Shown: positions 1-5,875 of the stretch, in pieces | How the letters are laid out: each line of letters begins with the position of its first letter | Position numbering within the stretch: the first letter of the stretch is position 1 | Assembly (NCBI GenBank): GCA_937951695.1 | Contig: CALFBL010000015.1 | Coordinates: forward strand, 1-8,112 | Direction of reading: 5' to 3' | DNA: 8,112 bases | From: an uncultured Granulosicoccaceae bacterium | GTDB lineage: Bacteria; Pseudomonadota; Gammaproteobacteria; Granulosicoccales; Granulosicoccaceae | Made by a program: the position numbers and the translations under genes | Notes under the pieces: generated by a model | Database searches by the model: none | What the model was told of the DNA's origin: nothing | The model's input: only the letters and a program-made list of their open reading frames with translations

Positions 1-1803
1 GCCACGCTCACCGACTACCCGCTTTACCGTTTTCTCGAGTACGAGGACCTGACCTATACCTTCACCACGCAAGAGCCGTCAAAAAGCTCTGTCGGCAAGC
101 TGAACGACTTTGAGGCGACGTACCAGGACAAGGCGTTAACCGGGAAACTTACGCGCACGCTCCAGACTCGACTGGCAGAAACCGAACAATGGTCTCTGTT
201 TTTGGGGGTTAGTCAGTCGCGGCTTGCCGCAGAACTCAAATGCAGTCACTTGAGGGCCAACTTCGAACTCGGGAACCTGGAGAGCTTCACTGATGAGGTA
301 CTGGAACTCTGGATCGAACCCAAAAAGCAACATGAGCGCTGCCAAACGGTGATTGACGCCATTGAAGCGGTCAATACGCCTCCCATCGCCGCCATCTGGG
401 AGCGCATTTTCGCAGCCTTCGAAGAAGACAAGCCTGAATTTGCAGAATCTATGCTCGATTACCTGTCCACCTACGAGCGTAAACAGGTCACTAACTGGCT
501 AGAGGCGCTGGACGAACCGGAACCGTTTCTCAACAGCCCGGCTCTCGAAGACGATACACAACTGAACCGACGACGCTTCGTTGATCTGGTGTTGGCGTGG
601 TCAAAGTCGGATCCGGTGTCTGCGATGAATCACTGGTTGGCCAACCACGAACGCTTTCGTTTCTATGCCGATCGCTATTACGATACCCACCGCCTGCTGG
701 CGTTACGCGGCGCATACCGTCGATTGCCTGAAGCCTACCGCTGGTTGATGAGCGTTCCGGTGCGGGACGATGACCTAGAATTAAAGGAATGGCGAATACG
801 AGCCGCAATCTTTGCCCAAGACTGGCTGGAAATCATCAAGACCATCCGTCGCTTACCCGACGAAGAACAGGCTAAAGATCACTGGGCGTATTGGGAAGCA
901 CGCGCTTTCGAGGAAACCGGCCACCTCGATAAAGCCATTGCCATTTACGAAACCCTAGCCGGCTTGCAGTCCTATCACGGATTTTTATCCGCCGATCGAT
1001 TGGGTACAGAATACGCCATCTACAATGAGCCACTGCCACAGTTCCCGGCCGAATTGGAGCGATTGGCCGAACTGCCGATGCTGATTCGCGCGCGTGAGTA
1101 TCATCACACCGGCGTTACCTGGGAGTCGCGGCATGAATGGGCTGCGATGCTGGCGGAAAATTCGTCGGATGAATCGGTGGCCGCCGCCACACAACTGGCG
1201 CTGGATTGGGACATGATCGATCGCGCCCTGTCGACAGCCGGTCGAGTGCAGAAATATCGTCGTGCCATCGATGTGCGATTTCCAGTAGTGTTTGAAGCAC
1301 TGGTGAATGAGAATGCCACTGAAGAGGCGCTGGATCCTGCGCTAGTTCTAGCGCTGATGCGCCGTGAAAGTGCCTTTATGGCTGACGCAACCTCGCGAGT
1401 CGGGGCGTCAGGGTTGATGCAGTTGATGCCTGCAACAGCAAAACACGTAGCTAAAATGAAGGGGCAGAAAAACTGGCGAGGCGATTTAACCGACCCTGCG
1501 ACCAACATCGATTTCGGTACCTTCTATTTTCGCTTCGTGCTAGATAGATTTGATGAACGCGAGATCCTTGCCGCCGCAGCCTATAACGCTGGGCCTACCC
1601 GGGTAAAGTCGTGGTTGCCCGAGCAGACCATGGCCGCCGATGTCTGGATCGATTCCATTCCGTATTCGGAGACCCGTCGCTACGTGCGGGCGTTGCTGGC
1701 CTACGCCGCCATCTACGACGTGCAACTCAACGGTGCCCCGAAACGTTTAAGCGAGCGTTTGGACGATATTCCAGCAAAAGACTCAGAGAAGGAAGGCACA
1801 TGA
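1..1803 (+). CDS. slt: Soluble lytic murein transglycosylase (Slt70 type), 5'-truncated by the window
   Basis: This periplasmic enzyme cleaves the MurNAc-GlcNAc bond of peptidoglycan, forming 1,6-anhydro-MurNAc ends. The frame is open from base 1 to the TGA at 1801-1803, giving 600 residues. Residues 1-15 contain a DYPLYRFLEYED stretch matching the DYPLYPYLEY region near the mature N-terminus of E. coli Slt, so probably only the signal peptide and a few tens of residues are missing. Residues up to about 430 are helix-rich, as expected for the alpha-superhelical U and L domains. The C-terminal SLT domain shows the catalytic Glu in RRESAF (residue 456), GASGLMQLMP (468-477), AAYNAGP (526-532) and SIPYSETRRYV. 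About 25 polar residues extend past the usual E. coli end. A TTG at 202 could be read as a start but lies inside the conserved domain. The stop overlaps the bolA start. Family assignment is secure. Confidence 0.96.
   Translation, partial: ATLTDYPLYRFLEYEDLTYTFTTQEPSKSSVGKLNDFEATYQDKALTGKLTRTLQTRLAETEQWSLFLGVSQSRLAAELKCSHLRANFELGNLESFTDEVLELWIEPKKQHERCQTVIDAIEAVNTPPIAAIWERIFAAFEEDKPEFAESMLDYLSTYERKQVTNWLEALDEPEPFLNSPALEDDTQLNRRRFVDLVLAWSKSDPVSAMNHWLANHERFRFYADRYYDTHRLLALRGAYRRLPEAYRWLMSVPVRDDDLELKEWRIRAAIFAQDWLEIIKTIRRLPDEEQAKDHWAYWEARAFEETGHLDKAIAIYETLAGLQSYHGFLSADRLGTEYAIYNEPLPQFPAELERLAELPMLIRAREYHHTGVTWESRHEWAAMLAENSSDESVAAATQLALDWDMIDRALSTAGRVQKYRRAIDVRFPVVFEALVNENATEEALDPALVLALMRRESAFMADATSRVGASGLMQLMPATAKHVAKMKGQKNWRGDLTDPATNIDFGTFYFRFVLDRFDEREILAAAAYNAGPTRVKSWLPEQTMAADVWIDSIPYSETRRYVRALLAYAAIYDVQLNGAPKRLSERLDDIPAKDSEKEGT
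1787..1796 (+). promoter_or_regulatory. Ribosome binding site of bolA inside the slt 3' end
   Basis: AGAAGGAAGG, an extended purine Shine-Dalgarno sequence, ends 3 bases before the ATG at 1800; its AGGA core is 6-7 bases upstream. It fixes the bolA start at 1800 rather than at earlier in-frame codons inside slt. Confidence 0.8.
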
Positions 1804-2114
1804 ACCGACCCATTCAACAACAGATCCACGATACGTTGGTGGACGCACTCGCGCCGGCGCATCTGCAAGTGATCAATGAAAGCGACAACCACAACGTGCC
1901 GCCTGGGTCAGAGTCGCATTTCAAAGTGGTGATCGTCACAGATCGCTTCGCCGACAAACGCCTGATACAGAGACACCGTGAAGTGAATGCGTTACTGAAA
2001 CCCTATCTGGATGGGCCTGTTCACGCGCTAAGCATGTTTACTCACACAGCCGAAGAATGGACAGCGAAAGGTCAAATCGTGCCTGATTCTCCACCATGCC
2101 GTGGTGGTTCATAA
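1800..2114 (+). CDS. bolA: BolA family protein
   Basis: The product is 104 residues, nearly the length of E. coli BolA (105). Family hallmarks are the ESxxHNVPPGSESHFKVV loop and strand (from residue 27), RHR (58-60) and HALS (75-78), followed by a conserved EEW. These identify it as BolA rather than the shorter IbaG/YrbA type. BolA proteins have a class II KH-like fold, partner monothiol glutaredoxins around a [2Fe-2S] cluster, and in E. coli influence cell shape and wall genes. The ATG at 1800-1802 overlaps the slt stop (ATGA), and an AGAAGGAAGG ribosome binding site lies at 1787-1796 inside slt, so translational coupling is likely. A 6-bp inverted repeat (2091-2096 with 2102-2107) lies within the last codons. 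The C-terminal tail PDSPPCRGGS is lineage-specific. Which glutaredoxin it partners is not visible here. Confidence 0.95.
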   Translation: MNRPIQQQIHDTLVDALAPAHLQVINESDNHNVPPGSESHFKVVIVTDRFADKRLIQRHREVNALLKPYLDGPVHALSMFTHTAEEWTAKGQIVPDSPPCRGGS

Positions 2115-2140
2115 GTTGGGGCACAAACACAGCGCGCAAA

Positions 2141-2174
2141 AAAAAGCCCTGATGCAGAGGCATCAGGGCTTTTT
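2141..2174. terminator. Bidirectional Rho-independent terminator between bolA and the porin gene
   Basis: AGCCCTGATGC (2145-2155) pairs perfectly with GCATCAGGGCT (2160-2170) around the loop AGAG. The stem extends through A-T pairs (2141-2144 with 2171-2174). On the plus strand the stem runs into T5 (2170-2174), ending bolA transcripts. On the minus strand it runs into T8 (complement of A at 2138-2145), ending porin transcripts. Its position between convergent genes fits this dual use. Confidence 0.93.
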
Positions 2175-2199
2175 GTGACGACCTAGGTGATCGGTAATC

Positions 2200-3174
2200 C
2201 TAGAAAGATTTTGTCAACAGGATGCGGTAGTTAGTTTCTTCTCGCTCATTTTCCGGTTGGGCGTCGATAACATCGCCGCTGAGGAAGTTAACACGACCCG
2301 ACACACTCAAACCGCCGCCAAGGCCGTAACCCACATCGACTCGAAAGACTTGCTCTTGAAGATCCTCACCTTGACCTGGCGCCCGATCAGTATCCCGAAT
2401 GAAGTAGCTCAGACCAATTGATGCTCCGAAAATACCGTAACCGGCGTTGAAGCCGAGGATTGTGCTGTCGTCAGGGTCCGCGAAACCAGCAGCAGCCTCA
2501 GTGGGTTCGGTGCTAACAAAGTGAGCCGCGAACGATGCACCCGCGAAGGCAAAAGATGCACCAACCGAATAGTTCACCACTTCATTGGTACCACCCTGGC
2601 CGCGTTGTTCAGCACCGGCACCAACGGTGAAACTGCCGAAGTTGGCCACTGCACCTACGCCAATCACGTCTGTGTTCGGCTGTGGCGACCATGTGACACC
2701 AATTGTAGCCGGACCGAAGCTGCCCGTGTACGCAACACCGTCATTCACATCGCCAGTCTGGTCGAAAATATCGCCTGCCAACTGACCGTATTCCGCTGCG
2801 ATTGGCACTTCACCGACTCGAAGCTCACCAAACGTGCCGCTTCTGACACCAATAAAAATGTTATCGCCGGTTACGTTACTGCCTGAGAAGTCGTCCGCAT
2901 CGACACGAATACTTCCGAACGCCTCGAAACCGCTGTCAAGCTCTTGAGTAGCCACCAGGCTTAAGACCGCTTGATCAACGCCCAACCTCACATCACCCGT
3001 GTTGACCTCACCAACCGGCGCTCCATCTTCATCAAGAAGCGGCGTATCGACGTCATTGCCAAATAATCCAATCGTCACTGCTCCGGACAGAACGGTGTCT
3101 GCGGAAGCAATCTGGGGGGCTGATGCAGCAATACCTGCGATTGCTACCGCTACTGCTGTCTTTCTGAATTGCAT
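2200..3174 (-). CDS. Outer-membrane porin (Gram-negative general porin superfamily)
   Basis: The product is 324 residues. Residues 1-25 form a Sec signal peptide: basic MQFRK, a hydrophobic Ala/Val/Ile core, and a likely signal peptidase I site after ASA (A25/D26). The rest is rich in Gly, short alternating beta-strand patterns and acidic loops. It ends in YRILLTKSF; a terminal Phe is the usual Bam recognition signal of outer-membrane barrels. FIGVRSGTFGELRVGE near residue 105 resembles the FxGLxGxFGxxxxGR motif of proteobacterial porins, though the usual Arg is Glu here. The protein is shorter than typical 340-380-residue trimeric porins, so strand number and substrate are uncertain. GGAGAG 5 bases upstream supports the ATG at 3172-3174. 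The gene stands alone, with its terminator shared with bolA and a long upstream region. Role by inference: diffusion of small polar solutes. Confidence 0.88.
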   Translation of the reverse strand: MQFRKTAVAVAIAGIAASAPQIASADTVLSGAVTIGLFGNDVDTPLLDEDGAPVGEVNTGDVRLGVDQAVLSLVATQELDSGFEAFGSIRVDADDFSGSNVTGDNIFIGVRSGTFGELRVGEVPIAAEYGQLAGDIFDQTGDVNDGVAYTGSFGPATIGVTWSPQPNTDVIGVGAVANFGSFTVGAGAEQRGQGGTNEVVNYSVGASFAFAGASFAAHFVSTEPTEAAAGFADPDDSTILGFNAGYGIFGASIGLSYFIRDTDRAPGQGEDLQEQVFRVDVGYGLGGGLSVSGRVNFLSGDVIDAQPENEREETNYRILLTKSF

Positions 3175-3178
3175 ATTT

Positions 3179-3184
3179 CTCTCC
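3179..3184 (-). promoter_or_regulatory. Ribosome binding site of the porin gene
   Basis: GGAGAG on the minus strand, 4 bases before the ATG whose last base is 3174 plus one (spacer 3175-3178), supports the annotated porin start and the signal peptide that begins there. Confidence 0.75.
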
Positions 3185-3194
3185 GATTCAGATA

Positions 3195-3224
3195 TTTGCT
3201 GTTATCTATGTTTGCTGTTATCTA
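3195..3224. repeat. Tandem 14-bp direct repeat in the porin leader
   Basis: TTTGCTGTTATCTA occurs identically at 3195-3208 and 3211-3224, a 16-bp period separated by TG. On the porin strand the unit reads TAGATAACAGCAAA. It lies 20-50 bp upstream of the porin start codon. It may be a pair of regulator sites in or near the promoter, or leader RNA repeats; no known regulator motif is recognised. Confidence 0.85.
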
Positions 3225-3242
3225 AAATTGTCTAACAATTTT
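3224..3242. repeat. 8-bp AT-rich inverted repeat upstream of the porin
   Basis: AAAATTGT (3224-3231) and ACAATTTT (3235-3242) are perfect complements around the 3-base spacer CTA. It abuts the tandem repeat. It has the shape of an operator half-site pair or a small hairpin in the porin leader. A terminator role is unlikely, because no T-run follows the stem on the porin strand and transcription must proceed into the gene. Confidence 0.7.
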
Positions 3243-3246
3243 TTGT

Positions 3247-3260
3247 GTTGACCCGTCAAC
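3247..3260. repeat. 6-bp palindrome with 2-bp spacer, possible operator
   Basis: GTTGAC (3247-3252) and GTCAAC (3255-3260) flank CC. Both strands therefore contain a TTGAC element resembling a -35 box, but no good -10 was found 16-18 bp away on either strand. The symmetric form suggests a protein-binding site; this is inference. Confidence 0.6.
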
Positions 3261-3287
3261 TCTAGCCAGTGTGTCTGAAAAATGCAA
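3259..3287 (-). promoter_or_regulatory. Candidate porin promoter, weak
   Basis: On the minus strand TTGCAT (3282-3287) and TAGAGT (3259-3264) are separated by 17 bp. The match is 3/6 for the -35 and 4/6 for the -10. Transcription would begin near the palindrome at 3247-3260, so a bound protein there could block it. Other weak pairings exist in this AT-rich stretch. Confidence 0.22.
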
Positions 3288-3377
3288 CAACAATTGACAT
3301 TTTCGCAAGAAACTCAGGACAAAGCGTCTCCAGTTGTGAGTGATTGTAGATCATCTTTGGGAATTGGTAGGTTTTTG

Positions 3378-3457
3378 TGCAAAAAAAATGCGCCAAAACT
3401 GTGAACGTGGTTTTTTTGCAACAAAACGGCGATAGTGGGCCGATATTGGCAAAAAAA
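3378..3457. repeat. Inverted and repeated A/T tracts in the minE-porin intergenic region
   Basis: TGCAAAAAAA (3378-3387) is perfectly inverted as TTTTTTTGCA (3411-3420), with 23 bases between. A third copy of GCAAAAAAA begins at 3449, exactly 70 bp after the first at 3379. Phased A-tracts of this kind can bend DNA and attract nucleoid proteins such as H-NS or Fis. The minus strand T-runs could also stop min-operon transcripts, but no strong GC stem precedes them. Confidence 0.55.
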
Positions 3458-3509
3458 CGTCAAAGCCGCGACAACTGTGGCGTAGATAATAGAAGGGTTT
3501 TTCGACTCT

Positions 3510-3668
3510 CGCCCACCGCCTTTAAGCGGGGTATTGCGCCGTGCATGGCGACCCATTAAGGAGTGGGGCCGTCTGTTGCTATCAATCTCGTCTATCGCCC
3601 TCCGGCGAGGGGTCCGTGGCGATGCACCGATTAGATGGTGCCAGCGAGATAGCTGCCACTGGACAGCT
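3510..3668. other. Cluster of small hairpins downstream of minE, no recognised RNA family
   Basis: This stretch is GC-richer than the DNA beside it. It holds several perfect short stems: CCGC/GCGG (3516-3519 with 3526-3529), CGCC/GGCG (3537-3540 with 3547-3550), ATCGCC/GGCGAT (3594-3599 with 3618-3623), GCACC/GGTGC (3624-3628 with 3637-3641) and AGCTG/CAGCT (3651-3655 with 3664-3668). Within the third, CCCTC/GAGGG (3598-3602 with 3607-3611) is an alternative inner stem. ATCTCG (3585-3590) pairs with CGAGAT (3645-3650) and would enclose two of the arms. No T-run follows, so it is not a simple terminator. It could be a structured minE 3' UTR, an RNA on either strand, or chance. No credible coding frame crosses it. 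Confidence 0.4.
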
Positions 3669-3677
3669 TAACGTCTA

Positions 3678-3995
3678 TCAGGCGCCTACTTTGCCAGATC
3701 GGGATCTGACACCCGATGCACCTTTCCCAGCCGCGTCACCCGAATCATCCGGCAACGTGATGTTCAGCTCCAAGATATCAAACTCATCTTGTGAATCAAG
3801 TTGAACCGATACTTGATCGTCCCCGACCGAAACGTATTTTTTGATCACGTTGAGCAAATCCCGCTTGAGCATCGGCAGGTAATCCGGTGCATTACGGTTC
3901 GTCCGCTCGTGCGCGATCAGCACCTGTAGCCGATCTTTTGCCACCTTTGCAGACGCGTCATCCGAGCGATTGCGGAAAAATTTAAAAAATCCCAT
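3678..3995 (-). CDS. minE: Cell division topological specificity factor MinE
   Basis: MinE stimulates the MinD ATPase and drives pole-to-pole oscillation of MinCD, confining division to midcell. The product is 105 residues against 88 in E. coli. MGFFKFFRNR forms the amphipathic membrane-binding N-terminus. AKDRLQVLIAHER (residues 19-31) is the anti-MinCD/MinD-contact segment. PDYLPMLKRDLLNVIKKYV and the ILELNITLP strand (ending at residue 82) form the topological specificity domain. Beyond it is an extra tail of about 23 residues, Gly/Ala-rich and becoming basic (GVRSRSGK). The ATG at 3993-3995 lies 6 bases after the minD stop; only a weak GGGTAGAAG-like purine stretch precedes it, suggesting translation coupled to minD. 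It is the last gene of the min operon. Confidence 0.96.
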   Translation of the reverse strand: MGFFKFFRNRSDDASAKVAKDRLQVLIAHERTNRNAPDYLPMLKRDLLNVIKKYVSVGDDQVSVQLDSQDEFDILELNITLPDDSGDAAGKGASGVRSRSGKVGA

Positions 3996-4001
3996 GATCT
4001 T

Positions 4002-4811
4002 CTACCCAAACAGTCGCTTGAAGAATCCCTTCTTGTCGGTGTCCATAAAACGATGTGGCTTGTTCTCGCCCATTAATCGATCAATTGCATCGCTGTAGGC
4101 CTGTCCGGCTTCACTGTCATTATCGAGAATGACGGGCTTACCCGCGTTGGACGATTCGAGCACCGTTTGTGATTCCGGAATGATTCCAAGTAAAGGGATC
4201 GCCAGCAGGTCGACAATGTCATCGACACTCAGCATTTGGCCTTCTTTGACACGTCCCGGGTTGTAGCGGGTAATCAGCAAATGCTCGCGGACGGGGTCTT
4301 CGTTCATTTTTGCGCGCTTGGATTCACTTTGCAAAATGCCCAGAATACGATCAGAGTCCCGCACGGATGAGACTTCCGGATTGGTAGTTATGATCGCCTC
4401 ATCGGCAAAATACAGCGCCATCTTTGCACCCTTTTCGATTCCGGCGGGGGAATCGCAAATGATGTAGTCAAAATCACTTTTCTTGAGCTTGTGGATAACC
4501 CGAGCGATGCCCTCAATGGTGAGTGCGTCTTTATCCCGTGTTTGCGAGGCTGGCAGGATGTACAGATTATCAATCCGCTTATCCTTGATCAGCGTTTGAT
4601 GCAGACTGCTCTCCTGATTGACCAGGTTGACTAGGTCGTACACCACTCGGCGCTCACACCCCATGATGAGGTCAAGGTTACGCAAACCCACATCAAAGTC
4701 GATCACGACGGTTTTAAAGCCCCGTTGCGCAAGGCCCGTAGCGATAGAGGCACTGGTGGTTGTTTTACCAACGCCACCCTTGCCCGACGTCACAACGATT
4801 GTTTTGGTCAA
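4002..4811 (-). CDS. minD: Septum site-determining ATPase MinD
   Basis: MinD is a ParA/MinD-family (deviant Walker A) ATPase that binds membrane as an ATP-bound dimer, recruits MinC and is released by MinE. Starting at the TTG at 4809-4811 the product is 269 residues (E. coli 270), and its key residues take the E. coli numbers: SGKGGVGKTT with K11 and K16, D40 in DFDVGLRN, and D120 in CDSPAGIE. The C-terminal KKGFFKRLFG is the amphipathic membrane-targeting helix. The TTG is chosen because GGGAG lies 8 bases upstream and the result, MTKTIVVTSGKGG, aligns with known MinD N-termini. An upstream in-frame TTG at 4824-4826 would add five residues but has only an AT-rich stretch before it. It lies 31 bp after minC and 6 bp before minE, within one operon. 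Confidence 0.96.
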   Translation of the reverse strand: MTKTIVVTSGKGGVGKTTTSASIATGLAQRGFKTVVIDFDVGLRNLDLIMGCERRVVYDLVNLVNQESSLHQTLIKDKRIDNLYILPASQTRDKDALTIEGIARVIHKLKKSDFDYIICDSPAGIEKGAKMALYFADEAIITTNPEVSSVRDSDRILGILQSESKRAKMNEDPVREHLLITRYNPGRVKEGQMLSVDDIVDLLAIPLLGIIPESQTVLESSNAGKPVILDNDSEAGQAYSDAIDRLMGENKPHRFMDTDKKGFFKRLFG

Positions 4812-4819
4812 GCTCTCAA

Positions 4820-4823
4820 CTCC
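4820..4823 (-). promoter_or_regulatory. Ribosome binding site deciding the TTG start of minD
   Basis: GGAG on the minus strand lies 8 bases before the TTG at 4809-4811. The alternative TTG at 4824-4826 has no purine-rich site upstream, only a T/A-rich stretch, so this element supports the shorter, homology-consistent protein. Confidence 0.65.
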
Positions 4824-4842
4824 CAAAAAATAAAATAAAGCA

Positions 4843-5739
4843 TCAAAGTGGCTCTATGTTGAGCCTTTCTTCGTCGAGCCAGATCTGCGCAGGTTTGCCA
4901 CGTAAATCCTCTGGAATCGCTTCCAGAACCCGATAGTTTCCAGCCACCGAGACCAGTTCGGCCTCCAGCGATTGGCAAAAAATTCTTGCGTCGGTATTCC
5001 CCGACACACCGCACAGCGCCCGACCGCGTAGCGGACCGTATATGTGGATGTGATTGTCTGCAATCACTTCCGCACCCGGGCCCACTTGCCCCATGACGAT
5101 CAGATCGGTATCGCGAGCGTACACCTGCTGCCCCGAACGAACCGGTCTTTTCATTAACTTCGGCTGCTTGACTACGTACTGCACTTCCTGCGCGGACAAA
5201 GGTGAAAGCTCAGCGTCAACCTCCATATCGGTGCGATCCACGGCCCCCCCAGCCATTGATCCGGTCATAGACCCAGTGCCCGATACTGCATCCAGACTGG
5301 AATCAGCATTCAAACTAGCGCTGAGATCGTTCCTCGAGCCCGTGCCATCGAACTCATCCGCCTCACTCGACCCGGCTCCGAGCTTGTCGGATTGCGGCGA
5401 TTCATCGTTGTTGCGCGCGGCGCGGCGCGCCACGCCTTCTATAATCGGCAAGGAAAGCTGTTCCGCCAGACTGCCATCCTTGTTTACCAAGCTGGCCACG
5501 ATCGGCACCAGCTTGTGTCCGCGGATGCGATCGAGCATCGCCTCGACATCCAACGACACGCCCGCCACATCCAGGTCAGTCAAGTCAACCACAACAGGGG
5601 TATCTTTGAAAAACCCCGGCGCCTGAAGCACCTTGTCGGCAATGCGTTGATCGATCGTGTCGATATCGCTTGTATAAAGCTTGAGCGACATAAAAGTGTA
5701 CATTCCACCTTTAAGTTCGACATCCAATTTTCGCGGCAA
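4843..5739 (-). CDS. minC: Septum site-determining protein MinC
   Basis: MinC blocks FtsZ polymer assembly away from midcell and is carried to membrane by MinD. The product is 298 residues against 231 in E. coli. The N-terminal FtsZ-inhibitory domain covers residues 7-102 (VELKGGMYTF, then APGFFKDTPVVVDL). The C-terminal beta-helical MinD-binding and dimer domain begins at RPVRSGQ (about 198) and shows IYGPLRGRALCG and IFCQSLEAELVSVAG. The extra length lies between the two: residues 103-192 form a long, mostly acidic, Ser/Gly/Asp-rich linker with a GSMTGSMAGG stretch, probably disordered. The TTG at 5737-5739 is chosen because AGAGGA sits 8 bases upstream; later in-frame starts would cut the first beta strand. 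It is the first gene of the min operon, divergent from dinB. Confidence 0.94.
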   Translation of the reverse strand: MPRKLDVELKGGMYTFMSLKLYTSDIDTIDQRIADKVLQAPGFFKDTPVVVDLTDLDVAGVSLDVEAMLDRIRGHKLVPIVASLVNKDGSLAEQLSLPIIEGVARRAARNNDESPQSDKLGAGSSEADEFDGTGSRNDLSASLNADSSLDAVSGTGSMTGSMAGGAVDRTDMEVDAELSPLSAQEVQYVVKQPKLMKRPVRSGQQVYARDTDLIVMGQVGPGAEVIADNHIHIYGPLRGRALCGVSGNTDARIFCQSLEAELVSVAGNYRVLEAIPEDLRGKPAQIWLDEERLNIEPL

Positions 5740-5747
5740 AGTTACAG

Positions 5748-5753
5748 TCCTCT
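5748..5753 (-). promoter_or_regulatory. Ribosome binding site deciding the TTG start of minC
   Basis: AGAGGA on the minus strand, 8 bases before the TTG at 5737-5739. No in-frame ATG or GTG lies nearby upstream with a comparable site, and the next ATG is 12 codons into the conserved domain. Confidence 0.7.
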
Positions 5754-5809
5754 TGCAGTCCGGTGCGCTTGCAGCCCTAACCTAGACGGTCAAACCGACC
5801 TAAGCCTGC

Positions 5810-5839
5810 ATTCTAAAGCAATTAATGCGATGACATGAA
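5810..5839 (-). promoter_or_regulatory. Candidate promoter of the min operon
   Basis: On the minus strand TAGAAT (5810-5815, 5/6 match to the -10 consensus) is preceded at 18 bp by TTCATG (5834-5839, only 3/6 to the -35). It would give a leader of roughly 65 bases containing a short CGGT/ACCG inverted repeat (5787-5790 with 5794-5797). Only the -10 is convincing. Confidence 0.3.
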
Positions 5840-5840
5840 C

Positions 5841-5867
5841 TTGACGTGCCACTTTATTGCGTAGACT
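5841..5867 (+). promoter_or_regulatory. Candidate dinB promoter giving a near-leaderless transcript
   Basis: TTGACG (5841-5846, 5/6 match) and TAGACT (5862-5867, 4/6 match) are separated by only 15 bp, shorter than the usual 17. Transcription would start at about 5874-5876, at the ATG itself, which would fit the missing ribosome binding site. Speculative. Confidence 0.22.
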
Positions 5868-5875
5868 TTACCCAA

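Noticed and set aside
202..204. TTG as the start of slt
   Set aside because: The same frame is open to base 1 and encodes the conserved Slt DYPLY region, so the gene starts before the window.
1104..1508. 134-codon minus-strand frame within slt
   Set aside because: It is antisense to the conserved SLT domain, has Ser/Ala-rich composition typical of shadow frames, and matches no family.
3294..3299. TTGACA as a plus-strand -35 element
   Set aside because: The sequence 17 bp downstream is GGACAA, not a -10 box, and no plus-strand gene follows.
3314..3556. 80-codon minus-strand frame in the minE-porin gap
   Set aside because: No ribosome binding site before its ATG, no recognisable domain, and it runs through the A-tracts and hairpins; it looks like chance openness.
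3560..3670. tRNA-like possibility in the hairpin cluster
   Set aside because: Neither strand has a T-loop GGTTCGA-type sequence or a cloverleaf with correct arm spacing.
3541..3804. 87-codon plus-strand frame overlapping the minE 3' end
   Set aside because: It is largely antisense to minE and to the hairpin cluster, and its product resembles no family.
5806..5821. CTG-N10-CAA resembling a LexA box upstream of dinB
   Set aside because: The second half-site is CAA rather than CAG and the centre is not AT-alternating; too poor to call.
5846..5848. GTG as the start of dinB
   Set aside because: It would add ten residues not seen in the family and has no ribosome binding site; the ATG at 5876 aligns with DinB N-termini.
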